Assembly: GCA_018666775.1 (NCBI GenBank)
Contig: JABIXC010000002.1
Location: 1-64,000, forward strand
Length of the DNA: 64,000 nt
Direction: 5' to 3'
From: Rhodospirillales bacterium
Lineage (GTDB): Bacteria; Pseudomonadota; Alphaproteobacteria; SMXQ01
Shown: one piece after another, positions 1-7,752 of the stretch
How positions within the stretch are numbered: the stretch's first letter is position 1
Layout: each line of letters opens with the position of its first letter
The notes under the pieces: model-generated
Databases searched by the model: none
What the model was told of the DNA's origin: nothing
What the model saw: only the letters and a program-made list of their open reading frames with translations
Position numbers and translations under genes: made by a program

Positions 1-415
1 AAAACCATGGAAACCCGGCGCTTGCAATACCGCAAATACGCCGCTTAATATGATCAACCAGATGGGCCAGACCCTCTCTTAGATCAGGCCGCCAGATGTT
101 CCATTTTATATGACGACGGACAAACACACCGCAAGATCGGGCGCTCCTTCGACCACATGCGCAACCGGGTGCGATACATCCTGAAAGGCGCAGATCCTGA
201 TACCCGTCACTTCCTTGGCTGCACGAAAGCGGAACAGACATACATCAAGGGAAAACGCGCTGGCGTATCCCAGGACCTAAATAGGAAGGCGAGGTGTGCA
301 GCGGGTGCCGTCCAACCATCAGGGGCCAAGAAACCCACAAGGGAGATGTTGGAGGCAGCGAGTATTAGGAATTTTATCAAGGATGAGAGAAAGGAGGCTC
401 TGCAAGGGGCCATTG
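1..415. other. left-edge accessory DNA, no recognised gene
   Basis: I recognise no gene in this stretch. A short open frame ends at a TAA at 46-48 (last residues RLQYRKYAA) and could be the 3' end of a gene that starts outside the window, but it is too short to judge. After it comes one small open frame, listed separately. The stretch belongs to the same AT-richer accessory region as the integrase and the repeat protein to its right, so degenerate mobile-element remnants are plausible. I saw no inverted-repeat ends. Confidence 0.3.
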
Positions 416-432
416 TTAGTCCAGATTATTGA
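157..432 (+). CDS. small hypothetical ORF, doubtful
   Basis: A 91-residue, Lys/Arg-rich frame that I do not recognise. It converges on and slightly overlaps the 3' end of the Sel1-MORN-protease gene on the other strand. The frame stays open upstream of the ATG back to a stop at 46-48, so it may be the remnant of a longer gene. No Shine-Dalgarno sequence, signal peptide or known motif is visible. Its position at the edge of an integrase-linked element makes a decayed mobile-element gene possible. It may equally be non-coding. Confidence 0.2.
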   Translation: MRNRVRYILKGADPDTRHFLGCTKAEQTYIKGKRAGVSQDLNRKARCAAGAVQPSGAKKPTREMLEAASIRNFIKDERKEALQGAIVSPDY

Positions 433-2662
433 ACATAACCTTCTTGGACTTCATCTTCTGAATCTGTGCCACCGTCATCCAACACGACAAATAGTATGTC
501 CCATTAGAAATTATTTTTCCTAGCTTGGATTTTGAAATGGACCGTGTGTTTGGACGGGGTAAAGATACATTACTGCTCTCTAAAATATTTCTCACGACAC
601 TCGTTTTGATACCGAAGTTGGTATTTTCGGGTAGTGATCCAAATTTCTTCAGTACCTTCATTTTATCCAATCTTGCGACGGCAACACCGACCACATTGCC
701 CTTATCGTCGAGTATTGGACCACCACTGTTGCCAGGTTGCAGAGCAGCATCAATCTGGATGTTAGAGAAGTTATTCCCAATACCGGTAAGGGAACTGATA
801 ATGCCCTTGGTGACCTTAATCGATGTACTCACTTTGCGGCCAAAGGGATAGCCAGCGACATAAACGTCCTGAAGAAGTTCTGGCTTGTCATTGCTCAATG
901 GGAAGACTGTGGAAGGATGAAAATTTCCTTTCAGAAGAGCAAGATCATTCCTTGGATCAAAAGTAATCACAGTCGCCGCAATAGACTTGCCTTGGTGATG
1001 TATTTTGATGTGTTTACACCCTTTGATAACATGGTCGTTAGTGATGACATGCCCGTCATTGGAAACGGCAAATCCGCTTCCAGAGGATGCTCGAATAATT
1101 TTATTAGGGTCTAATTTCCTTTTGGGCGTACGGCGTGAACGTTTCCTAGCAGTTACAGATGGGGTCACTTTCTTAGAATATTCGAACTTTCCATTTTTCC
1201 ACATGCCCTCTGTCACACGTCCATTGGCAAACTTATAGGTGCCCGGTCCGTGCCTCTTGCCATTCCTGTATTCACCGACGTATTTGTCGCCAGACTTGGC
1301 GTAGGTATATGTGCCCTGTCCGTGCTTCTTACCATTTTTATATTCACCAGCGTGTGTGTCGCCAGACTTGGCGTAGGTATATGTGCCCTGTCCGTGCTTC
1401 TTTCTATTTCTGAATTCACCAACGTATTTATTACCAGACTTGGCAAAGTAAAAGGTGCCCTGTCCGTGCTTCTTGCCATTTCTCCATTCACCGACGTATT
1501 TGTCGCCAGACTTGGCAAAGTTAATAGTGCCCTGTCCACGAGGCTTACCATTTCTCCATTCACCGACGTATTCGTCGCCATTCGCCCACACATAAGTGCC
1601 CTGTCTGTTAAAATTTCCATTCCTGAATTCACCAACGTATTTGTCCCCTGCATATTTAGGCGGTGAATTCGCAACCACTGTTCCTTGGCACCCATCCCAC
1701 GAAGCAAAACCTGAAACAGGCCCAGTGAGGGGACTGCCATCGCACTCAGGCAGTGCAGAATGCACTCTGGCTTTTCGCGGGGAAGTGCGAGGCGTTCTAC
1801 GTGGAGATTTTTTTGCATCTGAGTTTGATTCAGTTGAGGAAGAAGGGGCTGGGTTTTGCGAAATTTTTGAATTAACCGAAGGGGGTGATTCAGGGTGCGA
1901 AGCTGCGGTGCTCGGTTTTGGCACCAAGCCCTTGCTGATCATAATCTTTAGCACCTTCTTAGCCTGTGTTAGTCCTTGGGCGGCTGCTTTGCGGAGCAAT
2001 TTGGCAGATTCTATGAAGTCTACTGCTACTCCTCGTCCTTTAGCGTAAAAGAGACCAAGATTAAATTGGGCTTCCGGTAGTCCCTGCTCAGCGGCCTTTT
2101 TATAAAACTTCGCAGCTTCAGAATAGTCTTGTGGAACACCAAGTCCTCTTGCATAGAAGACACCCAAATTGTATTGGGCCTTTGAAAATCCCTTTTTAGC
2201 TGCACTTTGGTACCATATTGCCGCTTCTCTATAGTCTTTTGGAACTCCAAAACCCCTTTCGTAGGAAAATCCAAGGTTGTAAAGGGCAATGGCCTCTCCC
2301 TGCTTCGCTGCCTCGCGGAACCAAGCAATGGCCTTTTTATAATCTTGAGGGACGCCATGGCCTGCTTGGTGTATGGCACCAAGGTTATTTTGGGCAAGCC
2401 CAAACCCTTGCACGGCAGCCTTGCTATAGAATTCAAAGGCCTTTTTATAATCTTGAGGGACGCCATAACCATTCTCATACATCACGCCTAGGTTATTTTG
2501 GGCCAAGGGAATTCCCCGCTGGGCAAGATGCGACCATTCTTTTAAGGCAGTACTGTAGTCGCCCTGATCATAGGCAACTTTTCCCTTCTGAAAATCCTGC
2601 GCCGTTGCAGGCAGAGCGATTAGCAGCGTGATGATGAAAAAAATCCTGGCAGTTATGCGCAT
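416..2662 (-). CDS. secreted Sel1-repeat / MORN-repeat / trypsin-like serine protease protein
   Basis: A 748-residue multidomain protein. The chosen ATG at 2662 gives a clean signal peptide (MRITARIFFIITLLIALPATA) and has AGGA about 6 nt upstream; a longer frame upstream adds no recognisable sequence. Domains in order: signal peptide 1-21; five to six 36-residue Sel1-like repeats (about 52-245, motif AQ-NLG-Y-G-GVPQDY); a Ser/Pro/Lys-rich linker (about 250-300); six full MORN repeats plus one partial (about 335-490, motif YVGE-RNGK-HGQGTY); and an S1C-type protease domain (about 520-705) with all three catalytic motifs visible: TNDHV (His), RNDLALL (Asp) and PGNSGGP (Ser). It is therefore probably an exported, active protease presented on two protein-interaction scaffolds. 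The substrate is unknown. It lies in the integrase-linked, AT-richer region, which suggests horizontal acquisition. Confidence 0.85.
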   Translation of the reverse strand: MRITARIFFIITLLIALPATAQDFQKGKVAYDQGDYSTALKEWSHLAQRGIPLAQNNLGVMYENGYGVPQDYKKAFEFYSKAAVQGFGLAQNNLGAIHQAGHGVPQDYKKAIAWFREAAKQGEAIALYNLGFSYERGFGVPKDYREAAIWYQSAAKKGFSKAQYNLGVFYARGLGVPQDYSEAAKFYKKAAEQGLPEAQFNLGLFYAKGRGVAVDFIESAKLLRKAAAQGLTQAKKVLKIMISKGLVPKPSTAASHPESPPSVNSKISQNPAPSSSTESNSDAKKSPRRTPRTSPRKARVHSALPECDGSPLTGPVSGFASWDGCQGTVVANSPPKYAGDKYVGEFRNGNFNRQGTYVWANGDEYVGEWRNGKPRGQGTINFAKSGDKYVGEWRNGKKHGQGTFYFAKSGNKYVGEFRNRKKHGQGTYTYAKSGDTHAGEYKNGKKHGQGTYTYAKSGDKYVGEYRNGKRHGPGTYKFANGRVTEGMWKNGKFEYSKKVTPSVTARKRSRRTPKRKLDPNKIIRASSGSGFAVSNDGHVITNDHVIKGCKHIKIHHQGKSIAATVITFDPRNDLALLKGNFHPSTVFPLSNDKPELLQDVYVAGYPFGRKVSTSIKVTKGIISSLTGIGNNFSNIQIDAALQPGNSGGPILDDKGNVVGVAVARLDKMKVLKKFGSLPENTNFGIKTSVVRNILESSNVSLPRPNTRSISKSKLGKIISNGTYYLSCWMTVAQIQKMKSKKVMFNNLD
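1190..1665 (-). repeat. 72-bp tandem repeats encoding MORN units
   Basis: The motif GTGCCC (+ strand) recurs at 1239, 1311, 1383, 1455, 1527 and 1596, giving a period of 72 bp (24 codons) with one 69-bp step. Units are close to identical in places, for example the shared segments around 1290-1310 and 1362-1382. The repeats are coding, each encoding one MORN motif. Such similarity at DNA level suggests recent unit duplication or active homogenisation, and copy-number variation between strains is likely. Confidence 0.85.
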
Positions 2663-3034
2663 ATCGATCCTACAGCCTATCAAGTGCCTTCCTCTACTGA
2701 TCACGATATCAAATGTGATAACTATTAATAGTTTCCGCCTTGGGGGAGGGCGTTGTTTAACAAAACATGCGCCCATGTATAATTGGTGTCAATAATCATG
2801 ACCGGTAAGGTTGCAGAAACGGTACAGGGGTGCGGCCTATAGCCTATTGATATATAAATATAATTTGGCCTTAAAATAGAAGAACGCCAGGTCGCAAAAC
2901 AGGTTTGATTTCAGTGTCTTACGTGCAGGCAACACGTACCTAGACTGGCAACAGGTGTCTTCGACCCAAAGGTAAGCTGCCTCGGACGATGAGAGCGTTT
3001 TATGACTATCATAGAGGCCTAAAATTTACTGCCA
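2663..3034. other. intergenic region between repeat protein and integrase
   Basis: About 370 bp without a supported gene, AT-rich in the middle (2850-2880). It should hold the leftward promoter of the Sel1-MORN-protease gene and the 3' end of the integrase transcript, both of which run leftward. The only structure noticed is a short inverted pair, ACGTG and CACGT, around 2920-2936. No copy of the tRNA-Ser 3' end was seen here. Confidence 0.4.
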
Positions 3035-4303
3035 TCACGATTGGTCTCCGTGGAGCGAGATAACTTCGGCAGTTTCATCACTGAAAGGTCTCGAGCAAAA
3101 ATCAGCCCACATTCCCATCAACCGCCCCCGCTTATCAAAAACATCAGATCGTGCATAAGCCTGCGTCACCTTATCACCAACTATATGGTGCAGAGCTGCT
3201 TCAGCAACGGTCAGAGGAAATGGTGCCTTGTCCTGGGCCCAGTTCGTAAAGGTTGAGCGAAAACCGTGTGCTGACATTTCAGGCCAATCTCGCTTGAGCC
3301 TCATGCGGTCTAGGACACTATCCATAGCCCCATTGGATAGCCCCCTCTTTGTACCAATTGAGGGGAATATAAAATCTGACTCCCTAAATTCCTTCATAGC
3401 CAAGAGCACAGAAACGGCATCATCGTTCAAAGGGACACGGTGCTCCTTCTTACGCTTCATATGATCTGCGGGACAGGTCCATACCCGTTTCTCGATATCT
3501 ATCTCACTCCATTGTGCCTTAAAGACCGTCCCTACACGACTTGCGGTCAGGATTGTATATTCAAGGGCCTTTGCGGCTACGCCTTTGCGTTGACGGAGGG
3601 CCTCCATGAATTCATTCATTAGATCATAGGGCAATGCGGGGTGGTGTCTCACCTCCCGGACGTCACTAGGCTTCGCTAAATGGTGCTCAAGGTTACCTCG
3701 CCATTCGGCAGGGTTGTCGCCCTCCCTAAGCCCCCTAGACTTGGCAGCATCTAGAACCGCCTGGATGCGCTGGCGAACCCTGACTGCTGTTTCCGTTTTA
3801 GTAGTCCATATAGGGTCCAGCACAATGAGGATATGATTTGTATCAATCAATTGAACAGGCAAATCCCCTATGGTGGGATAGGCATAGGTCTTGAGAGTGT
3901 TTTCCCATTGCTGACGATGCTTGGGATTTTTCCACCCCGCCTGTTTTCTTTTAAGAAAGGCCTCGGCTACACTTTTGAAAGTCTCGGCACTTAAGGCATC
4001 CATTTTCGTCTTAGCCATATTGGCCCGCCGGGAATCAATAGGGTCGATACCTTCCCTCACCCTTGCGGCTGCCTGCCTAGCCCGGTTACGCGCCTCAGAT
4101 AGCCCCACAGCCGGATAACGACCAAGACCCATCTTTCTCCGTTTCCTATTGAGCTGATAGCGGTAGTACCAAGATCTTGCACCACCCTCCTTTACACCGA
4201 GATACAGAGCGCCTTTTTCAATTTTCGCTGCAGATTGAGGGTCGCGATGCATTCCAAGCTTATCAATTGCCTGAACTGTTCTATCGGTCCATTTATCGGC
4301 CAT
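3035..4303 (-). CDS. int: tyrosine-type site-specific integrase (P4/DUF4102 family)
   Basis: A 422-residue integrase that catalyses recombination between an element and its attachment site. The chosen ATG (MADKWTDRTVQAIDKLG) has GGGAG about 9 nt upstream. It has an N-terminal arm-binding DUF4102 domain (about 1-85, with LGRYPAVGLSEAR), a SAM-like core-binding domain, and a catalytic domain with the Arg in LTASRVGTV, the His-x-x-Arg box HGFRST, a second His (LHHIVGD) and the Tyr in QAYARSD. All key residues are present, so it should be active. Its 5' end faces the 3' end of the tRNA-Ser gene 200 bp away, the classic layout for an island integrated at a tRNA. The element therefore extends leftward. 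Confidence 0.93.
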   Translation of the reverse strand: MADKWTDRTVQAIDKLGMHRDPQSAAKIEKGALYLGVKEGGARSWYYRYQLNRKRRKMGLGRYPAVGLSEARNRARQAAARVREGIDPIDSRRANMAKTKMDALSAETFKSVAEAFLKRKQAGWKNPKHRQQWENTLKTYAYPTIGDLPVQLIDTNHILIVLDPIWTTKTETAVRVRQRIQAVLDAAKSRGLREGDNPAEWRGNLEHHLAKPSDVREVRHHPALPYDLMNEFMEALRQRKGVAAKALEYTILTASRVGTVFKAQWSEIDIEKRVWTCPADHMKRKKEHRVPLNDDAVSVLLAMKEFRESDFIFPSIGTKRGLSNGAMDSVLDRMRLKRDWPEMSAHGFRSTFTNWAQDKAPFPLTVAEAALHHIVGDKVTQAYARSDVFDKRGRLMGMWADFCSRPFSDETAEVISLHGDQS

Positions 4304-4420
4304 TAGCTTTTTCTCCCTGCCAGTCCTGCGAGAACACACCATTGATGCACTAATAAGTAAATTTGTATAGCAAGGCACCATTCAGGGTACCACCTTATCC
4401 CGGATACCAAAGGTCTGCAA

Positions 4421-4500
4421 CGGACAAATACGGACAGAAAATAACAGAAACCACAATGTAACTGGGGTTTTTGTGGATGCTCATGAATGGTGGCGGACAG
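4421..4500. repeat. CGGACA repeats between integrase and tRNA-Ser
   Basis: CGGACA occurs at 4421 and 4431 as two near-identical 10-bp units (CGGACAAATA, CGGACAGAAA) and again at 4494-4499, immediately beside the tRNA 3' end. Repeats of this kind between an integrase gene and its tRNA target are candidate arm-type binding sites for the integrase N-terminal domain. This rests on position and repetition only. Confidence 0.4.
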
Positions 4501-4505
4501 TGTAA

Positions 4506-4597
4506 TGGCGGAGGGAGAGGGATTCGAACCCTCGATACGGGTTACCCCGTATACTGATTTAGCAAACCAGCGCCTTCAGCCACTCGGCCACCCCTCC
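4506..4597 (-). tRNA. tRNA-Ser (anticodon GCT)
   Basis: On the minus strand a 7-bp acceptor stem (GGAGGGG with TCCCTCC), the D-arm sequence GTGGCCGAGTGGCTGAAGG, the anticodon loop TTGCTAA (anticodon GCT, reading AGC/AGU), a long class II variable arm (TATACGGGGTAACCCGTA) and the T-arm GGTTCGAATCC are all visible. A genomic CCA is present at 4506-4508. The long variable arm fits tRNA-Ser. The adjacent integrase suggests that the 3' part of this gene is the attachment site and was rebuilt on integration. Confidence 0.95.
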
Positions 4598-4717
4598 GCA
4601 AAGCACCAAAGCGGTGCCGGGAACATGGTTCTAAATGGGGGGGGGATGGCTGTCAACGAAGCCGTATCAATAAGAATGCATCCAGAGCCAAAACCGGGCA
4701 CCGGATCAAGATATGGA

Positions 4718-5059
4718 TCAGGATTTAGACCAGGCCTGATAGCCGGTTTTCATGGCTTCCAGCGCCGTTTCCAACGCGTTTTCTGAAGCCGTATCTTTTT
4801 CCATCAGGCCGTTATAGGCGTCTCTGGCCTCTACAAAGGCAATCCAGAGTTCTGCCTGGGACACGGCACTGGCCGCCCGGCGTTCATGGTCAACCCGTTC
4901 CTTATCATCCACTTCAACAAGAAGCGTTTTCAGCCGCACGGCCACCTGATGGGCACCGGAAGCATAGGCATGATTGAATGCCGCTAAAATTTTATCAGAC
5001 AATCTGCGGTCAAACGGGGGCTTTCCCAGTTCATGATCCACTGAAACGCTTTCTTGCAT
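4718..5059 (-). CDS. conserved hypothetical protein
   Basis: A 113-residue, mostly helical, charged protein without signal peptide or membrane segment. I do not recognise the family. The ATG at 5059 (MQESVSVDHELGKPP) is preferred because GGAGGG lies 7 nt upstream; ATGs at 5074 and 5089 in the same frame have weaker sites. It is a single gene between the tRNA-Ser and a rightward small gene. The sequence has the balanced composition of a real coding region (heptad-like A/L spacing in the middle, one Cys-free chain). Confidence 0.6.
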   Translation of the reverse strand: MQESVSVDHELGKPPFDRRLSDKILAAFNHAYASGAHQVAVRLKTLLVEVDDKERVDHERRAASAVSQAELWIAFVEARDAYNGLMEKDTASENALETALEAMKTGYQAWSKS

Positions 5060-5257
5060 CTGGGCACCCTCCATCGTCTTGCCTTTCATTGTCCATTACC
5101 AGCCAGCCAAGGCGCCAGACCAGTCACGCAATCATCCCTATAACCAGAGCCCCAGCGGGCGTTGGTCATTTTAGACCACCAATGGTGGCCTATCGTTGTT
5201 AATTTTCCCTAAAAACCACACAAATTAGCCATCGGCCAAAAAAACTATCACTTTAGG

Positions 5258-5263
5258 TATAAT
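5258..5263 (+). promoter_or_regulatory. candidate -10 box for the small gene at 5351
   Basis: A perfect TATAAT sits in an AT-rich stretch 88 bp upstream of the ATG at 5351. No good -35 hexamer is visible at the expected spacing, so an activator or extended recognition may be needed. The rest of 5060-5350 shows no gene. Confidence 0.35.
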
Positions 5264-5350
5264 TTTGCTAAAATGTTTACAACTTTTTAATTACATCCAT
5301 AGGAGACTGTATCTGTCGCAAAGAGGTTATTCAAATCGGGGAGAATACAA

Positions 5351-5575
5351 ATGGCACTTTCAAAAAAATCAGCAGAAGCGCTTTTGGACTTGGTGGAAAT
5401 AAAGCTGAGTTGCATTCAGGTCTATGACCGCGAGGATGCCCGCGAAGTCAAAAAGCTTGAACAGTGCCGGAGAGAAATTCTCGAGCTTTTTGGAAAATCC
5501 AAAGCTGCTCAAAATGCCGAAATTATTCCCATTGATCGTCGAATTCCACCTGAGGCACGCGCCCGGGCAATATAA
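5351..5575 (+). CDS. small conserved hypothetical protein
   Basis: A 74-residue soluble protein with a charged, probably coiled or helical-hairpin N-terminal part (about 4-50) and a Pro/Arg-rich end (PIDRRIPPEARARAI). The start is supported by GGGGAG 8 nt upstream of the ATG. It stands alone, with a candidate -10 box upstream and two hairpins downstream, one of them an intrinsic terminator. That gives it its own transcription unit of small-gene type. Function unknown. Confidence 0.6.
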   Translation: MALSKKSAEALLDLVEIKLSCIQVYDREDAREVKKLEQCRREILELFGKSKAAQNAEIIPIDRRIPPEARARAI

Positions 5576-5618
5576 CAGTCCCAGTTATCGAAATCCCGGT
5601 TGCAGCGCCGGGTTCTAA

Positions 5619-5664
5619 GAGAGGGAACCGTGGCACCCCCCCCCCCTGACCGCGGTTCCCTCTC
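5619..5664. other. 12-bp perfect inverted repeat with poly-C loop
   Basis: GAGAGGGAACCG at 5619-5630 pairs perfectly with CGGTTCCCTCTC at 5653-5664. The 22-nt loop contains a run of eleven C residues (5636-5646). No T-tract follows directly, so it is not by itself a standard terminator; a true terminator lies just downstream. In RNA it would be a stable hairpin at the 3' end of the small upstream gene, and the C run is a likely slippage hotspot. Confidence 0.7.
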
Positions 5665-5673
5665 ACTTTATTT

Positions 5674-5699
5674 AAGGCGCCCTTATGGCGTCTTTTTTT
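5674..5699 (+). terminator. rho-independent terminator
   Basis: Stem AAGGCGCC/GGCGTCTT (8 bp with one G-U), loop CTTAT, followed by a run of T through 5699. It ends the transcript of the small gene at 5351. The last gene of the leftward GST operon also ends here, at 5706, but the T-tract favours the plus strand. Confidence 0.8.
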
Positions 5700-5705
5700 A
5701 TGAGA

Positions 5706-6347
5706 TCAAAGACCGTCATCTCTGGGTGGGATTTGCAGGCCTGTTTGCACGGCCGGGCGCGTCGCGATGTGATCAAACCAGGTTTTAAGCCTGGGAAAAC
5801 CCGCCAGATCAATTTCCTGCATCTGCCAACGGTGAATCCAGGGCCAGGCGGCAATATCGGCGATGGAATAATCATCGCCTGCAAGGTAGGTCCGGCCATC
5901 GTTAAGGCCTTTTTCAAAAGCCGCATAGATGCGGTTGTTTTCTTCTTTCCACAGATCAAGAAAATGATGGGGATCGCCCTTGTCGCGCAACCGGATCAGC
6001 CAGTGAACCTGCATGGCAGAAAAGGTCAAATGCGTTGAAGCATAAAACAGCCATTCCATGACTGTCGCCCGGGCCGCACCCGATGGGGGCAAAAACTTTC
6101 CCGATTTCTCTGCCAGATAGATAAGAATGGCGCCGGATTCAAACACCGAAACCGTTTCACCGTCGGGCCCATCATCATCGACAATTGCCGGGATGCGCCC
6201 GTTGGGATTAATGGCTTTGAACCACGCTTCCTTCTGTTCCTTCTTTTGAAGGTCCATGGACCGGACCGTATAAGGCAGCCCGGTTTCTTCGAGCATGATG
6301 GAAGCCTTGCGACCATTCGATGTCGCCTTGCTGTAAAGGGTGATCAT
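5706..6347 (-). CDS. glutathione S-transferase, Nu class / YfcG-like (copy 1, last gene of operon)
   Basis: A 213-residue GST, the most divergent of four tandem paralogues. The thioredoxin-like N-terminal domain (about 1-85) starts MITLYSKATSNGRK, keeping the Thr9/Asn11 pair that in YfcG-type enzymes contacts glutathione thiol, followed by the cis-Pro region GRIPAIVDDDGPDG and ESGAILIYLAEKSG. The all-helical C-terminal domain (about 95-205) has the usual DYSIADIAAWPW capping box. The copy lacks the WLMFQMG segment shared by the other three. The YfcG family has glutathione-dependent disulfide reductase or peroxidase activity rather than classical conjugation. It is last in the operon, 19 nt after copy 2. 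The ATG at 6347 gives the family N-terminus; a longer upstream frame is spurious. Confidence 0.9.
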   Translation of the reverse strand: MITLYSKATSNGRKASIMLEETGLPYTVRSMDLQKKEQKEAWFKAINPNGRIPAIVDDDGPDGETVSVFESGAILIYLAEKSGKFLPPSGAARATVMEWLFYASTHLTFSAMQVHWLIRLRDKGDPHHFLDLWKEENNRIYAAFEKGLNDGRTYLAGDDYSIADIAAWPWIHRWQMQEIDLAGFPRLKTWFDHIATRPAVQTGLQIPPRDDGL

Positions 6348-6366
6348 ATCCCTGCCCCCGAACGGA

Positions 6367-7059
6367 TTAGTGTTTGTCGTACTGGGTTTTGCCAAACATA
6401 AATTCCCAGGCCTTATCATCCATCTCTGCGCGGGGGATGCCTTCCAGAATCTTGTTGCCCTCAATTACCTGTGGGCGGGAATCGATTTGGTTAAACCAGC
6501 GCAAGACGTTGGGGAAATCTTCATGGGGCACGCCACGGCGTTCCGGATTACGGCACCACGGATAAATGGCCATATCGGCAATGGAATAATCCTTGCCTGC
6601 AATATATTCATTTTCGGCCAAACGCTTTTCCATCACCCCGTAAAGACGACGGACTTCGTTGCGATACCGATCCTGGGCGTAGGGAATGGGGTCTTTGGCA
6701 TAAACAATAAAATGATTGGCCTGGCCAAACATTGGCCCAACACCCCCCATCTGGAACATCAACCATTCCATAACCCGCGCCCGGGCCTCACCCGATGTTG
6801 GCAAAAACTGACCCGTTTTTTCCGCCAGATAAAACAAAATGGCCCCGGATTCGAACAAACTCATCGGTTTTCCATCGGGGCCATCATGATCAATGATGGC
6901 TGGAATTTTATTATTGATGCTGACTTCCAGAAATTCCGGCTTGAATTGATCCCCCGCCCGGATATCGATGGGGTGCGCATTGAATTCCAGCCCCGTTTCC
7001 TGAAGCATAATATGAACCTTGCGCCCGTTGGGCGTTGTCCAGGAATAAAGATCAATCAT
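6367..7059 (-). CDS. glutathione S-transferase, Nu class / YfcG-like (copy 2)
   Basis: A 230-residue cytoplasmic GST. The N-terminus MIDLYSWTTPNGRK keeps the Thr9 and Asn11 of the Nu class. SINNKIPAIIDHDGPDG and LFESGAILFYLAEKTGQF form the glutathione-binding half, and WLMFQMGGVGPMFGQANHF plus DYSIADMAIYPW the helical half. Of the four copies this looks closest to E. coli YfcG (memory of the family, not a search). It is third in an operon transcribed leftward, 35 nt after copy 3 and 19 nt before copy 1. Likely role: thiol/disulfide or peroxide detoxification with glutathione or glutathionylspermidine-like thiols. Confidence 0.92.
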   Translation of the reverse strand: MIDLYSWTTPNGRKVHIMLQETGLEFNAHPIDIRAGDQFKPEFLEVSINNKIPAIIDHDGPDGKPMSLFESGAILFYLAEKTGQFLPTSGEARARVMEWLMFQMGGVGPMFGQANHFIVYAKDPIPYAQDRYRNEVRRLYGVMEKRLAENEYIAGKDYSIADMAIYPWCRNPERRGVPHEDFPNVLRWFNQIDSRPQVIEGNKILEGIPRAEMDDKAWEFMFGKTQYDKH

Positions 7060-7094
7060 GGTGTTGCCTTTTCTTGTTAGGGCGTCTTAAAAAT

Positions 7095-7751
7095 TTATGC
7101 CGTACCCGCATCAATGCGGATTTTAGAGATTATGTCATCGACCCGTTTTGTCACCGGGCGTTCGCCCACCAGGGCAACCCAGCGCGCAATGTTGGGATAC
7201 GGCTCTAGGTCCGCCCCGAACCGATCAATAGAGCAACAATGGGGCATCAGGCCCATATCGGCGATGGAATACGTATCGCCCGCAATATATTCAGATTTGC
7301 CAAGACGGGAATTGATCACGCCCAGCAATCGATGGGCTTCCTTTACATATCGCTCTCTTGGGTATGCCATGTCGGGCTCGCCCGAGAGCGCGCGGGTATA
7401 AAAATAATGGGCTTCTGTGAACAACGCCCCCGGCGCGCCCATCTGGAACATCAGCCATTGCAGAACATCAAACCAGCTCCGTTCATCATCGGGCCGGAAT
7501 TGCCCGGTTTTTTCAGCAAGATAAATCAGAATAGCCCCGGATTCGAATACCGTTATCGGTTGTCCACCGGGGCCATCAGAATCGACGATGGCGGGCACCT
7601 TGTTATTGGGGTTAATGGCCAGAAATTCAGGCGCCAGCTGTTCTTTCTTTCGCAAATTCACCACGTGCTGGGTATAGGCCAGCCCCGTTTCCTCCAGCAT
7701 CATGAAAATCTTGCGGTTGTTGCCACTGGACCAGCAATAAAAATCAATCAT
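7095..7751 (-). CDS. glutathione S-transferase, Nu class / YfcG-like (copy 3)
   Basis: A 218-residue paralogue. The start (MIDFYCWSSGNNRK) is fixed by homology with its neighbours and by its position one base after the stop codon of copy 4, which implies translational coupling. The position equivalent to Thr9 is Ser, and a Cys stands at position 6, both different from the other copies. The rest is intact: NPNNKVPAIVDSDGPGG, ESGAILIYLAEKTGQF, WLMFQMGAPGALFTEAHYF, TYSIADMGLMP. The residue differences in the active-site loop suggest diverged substrate or redox behaviour, which is inference. Confidence 0.9.
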   Translation of the reverse strand: MIDFYCWSSGNNRKIFMMLEETGLAYTQHVVNLRKKEQLAPEFLAINPNNKVPAIVDSDGPGGQPITVFESGAILIYLAEKTGQFRPDDERSWFDVLQWLMFQMGAPGALFTEAHYFYTRALSGEPDMAYPRERYVKEAHRLLGVINSRLGKSEYIAGDTYSIADMGLMPHCCSIDRFGADLEPYPNIARWVALVGERPVTKRVDDIISKIRIDAGTA

Positions 7752-7752
7752 G

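Noticed and set aside
1-432. Possible transposase remnant at the left edge
   Set aside because: No DDE motif, terminal inverted repeats or recognisable family sequence, so not called as a mobile element.
1239-1665. Regular direct repeats that might look like a CRISPR array
   Set aside because: The repeats are in frame, encode MORN motifs and have no unique spacers of constant length between identical short repeats.
1213-1818. 201-codon alternative frame over the MORN region
   Set aside because: Open only because the 72-bp repeats preserve all frames; the repeat protein frame has the real motifs.
6340-7080. 246-codon plus-strand frame antisense to GST copy 2
   Set aside because: The GST on the other strand has every family motif; the plus-strand product has none.
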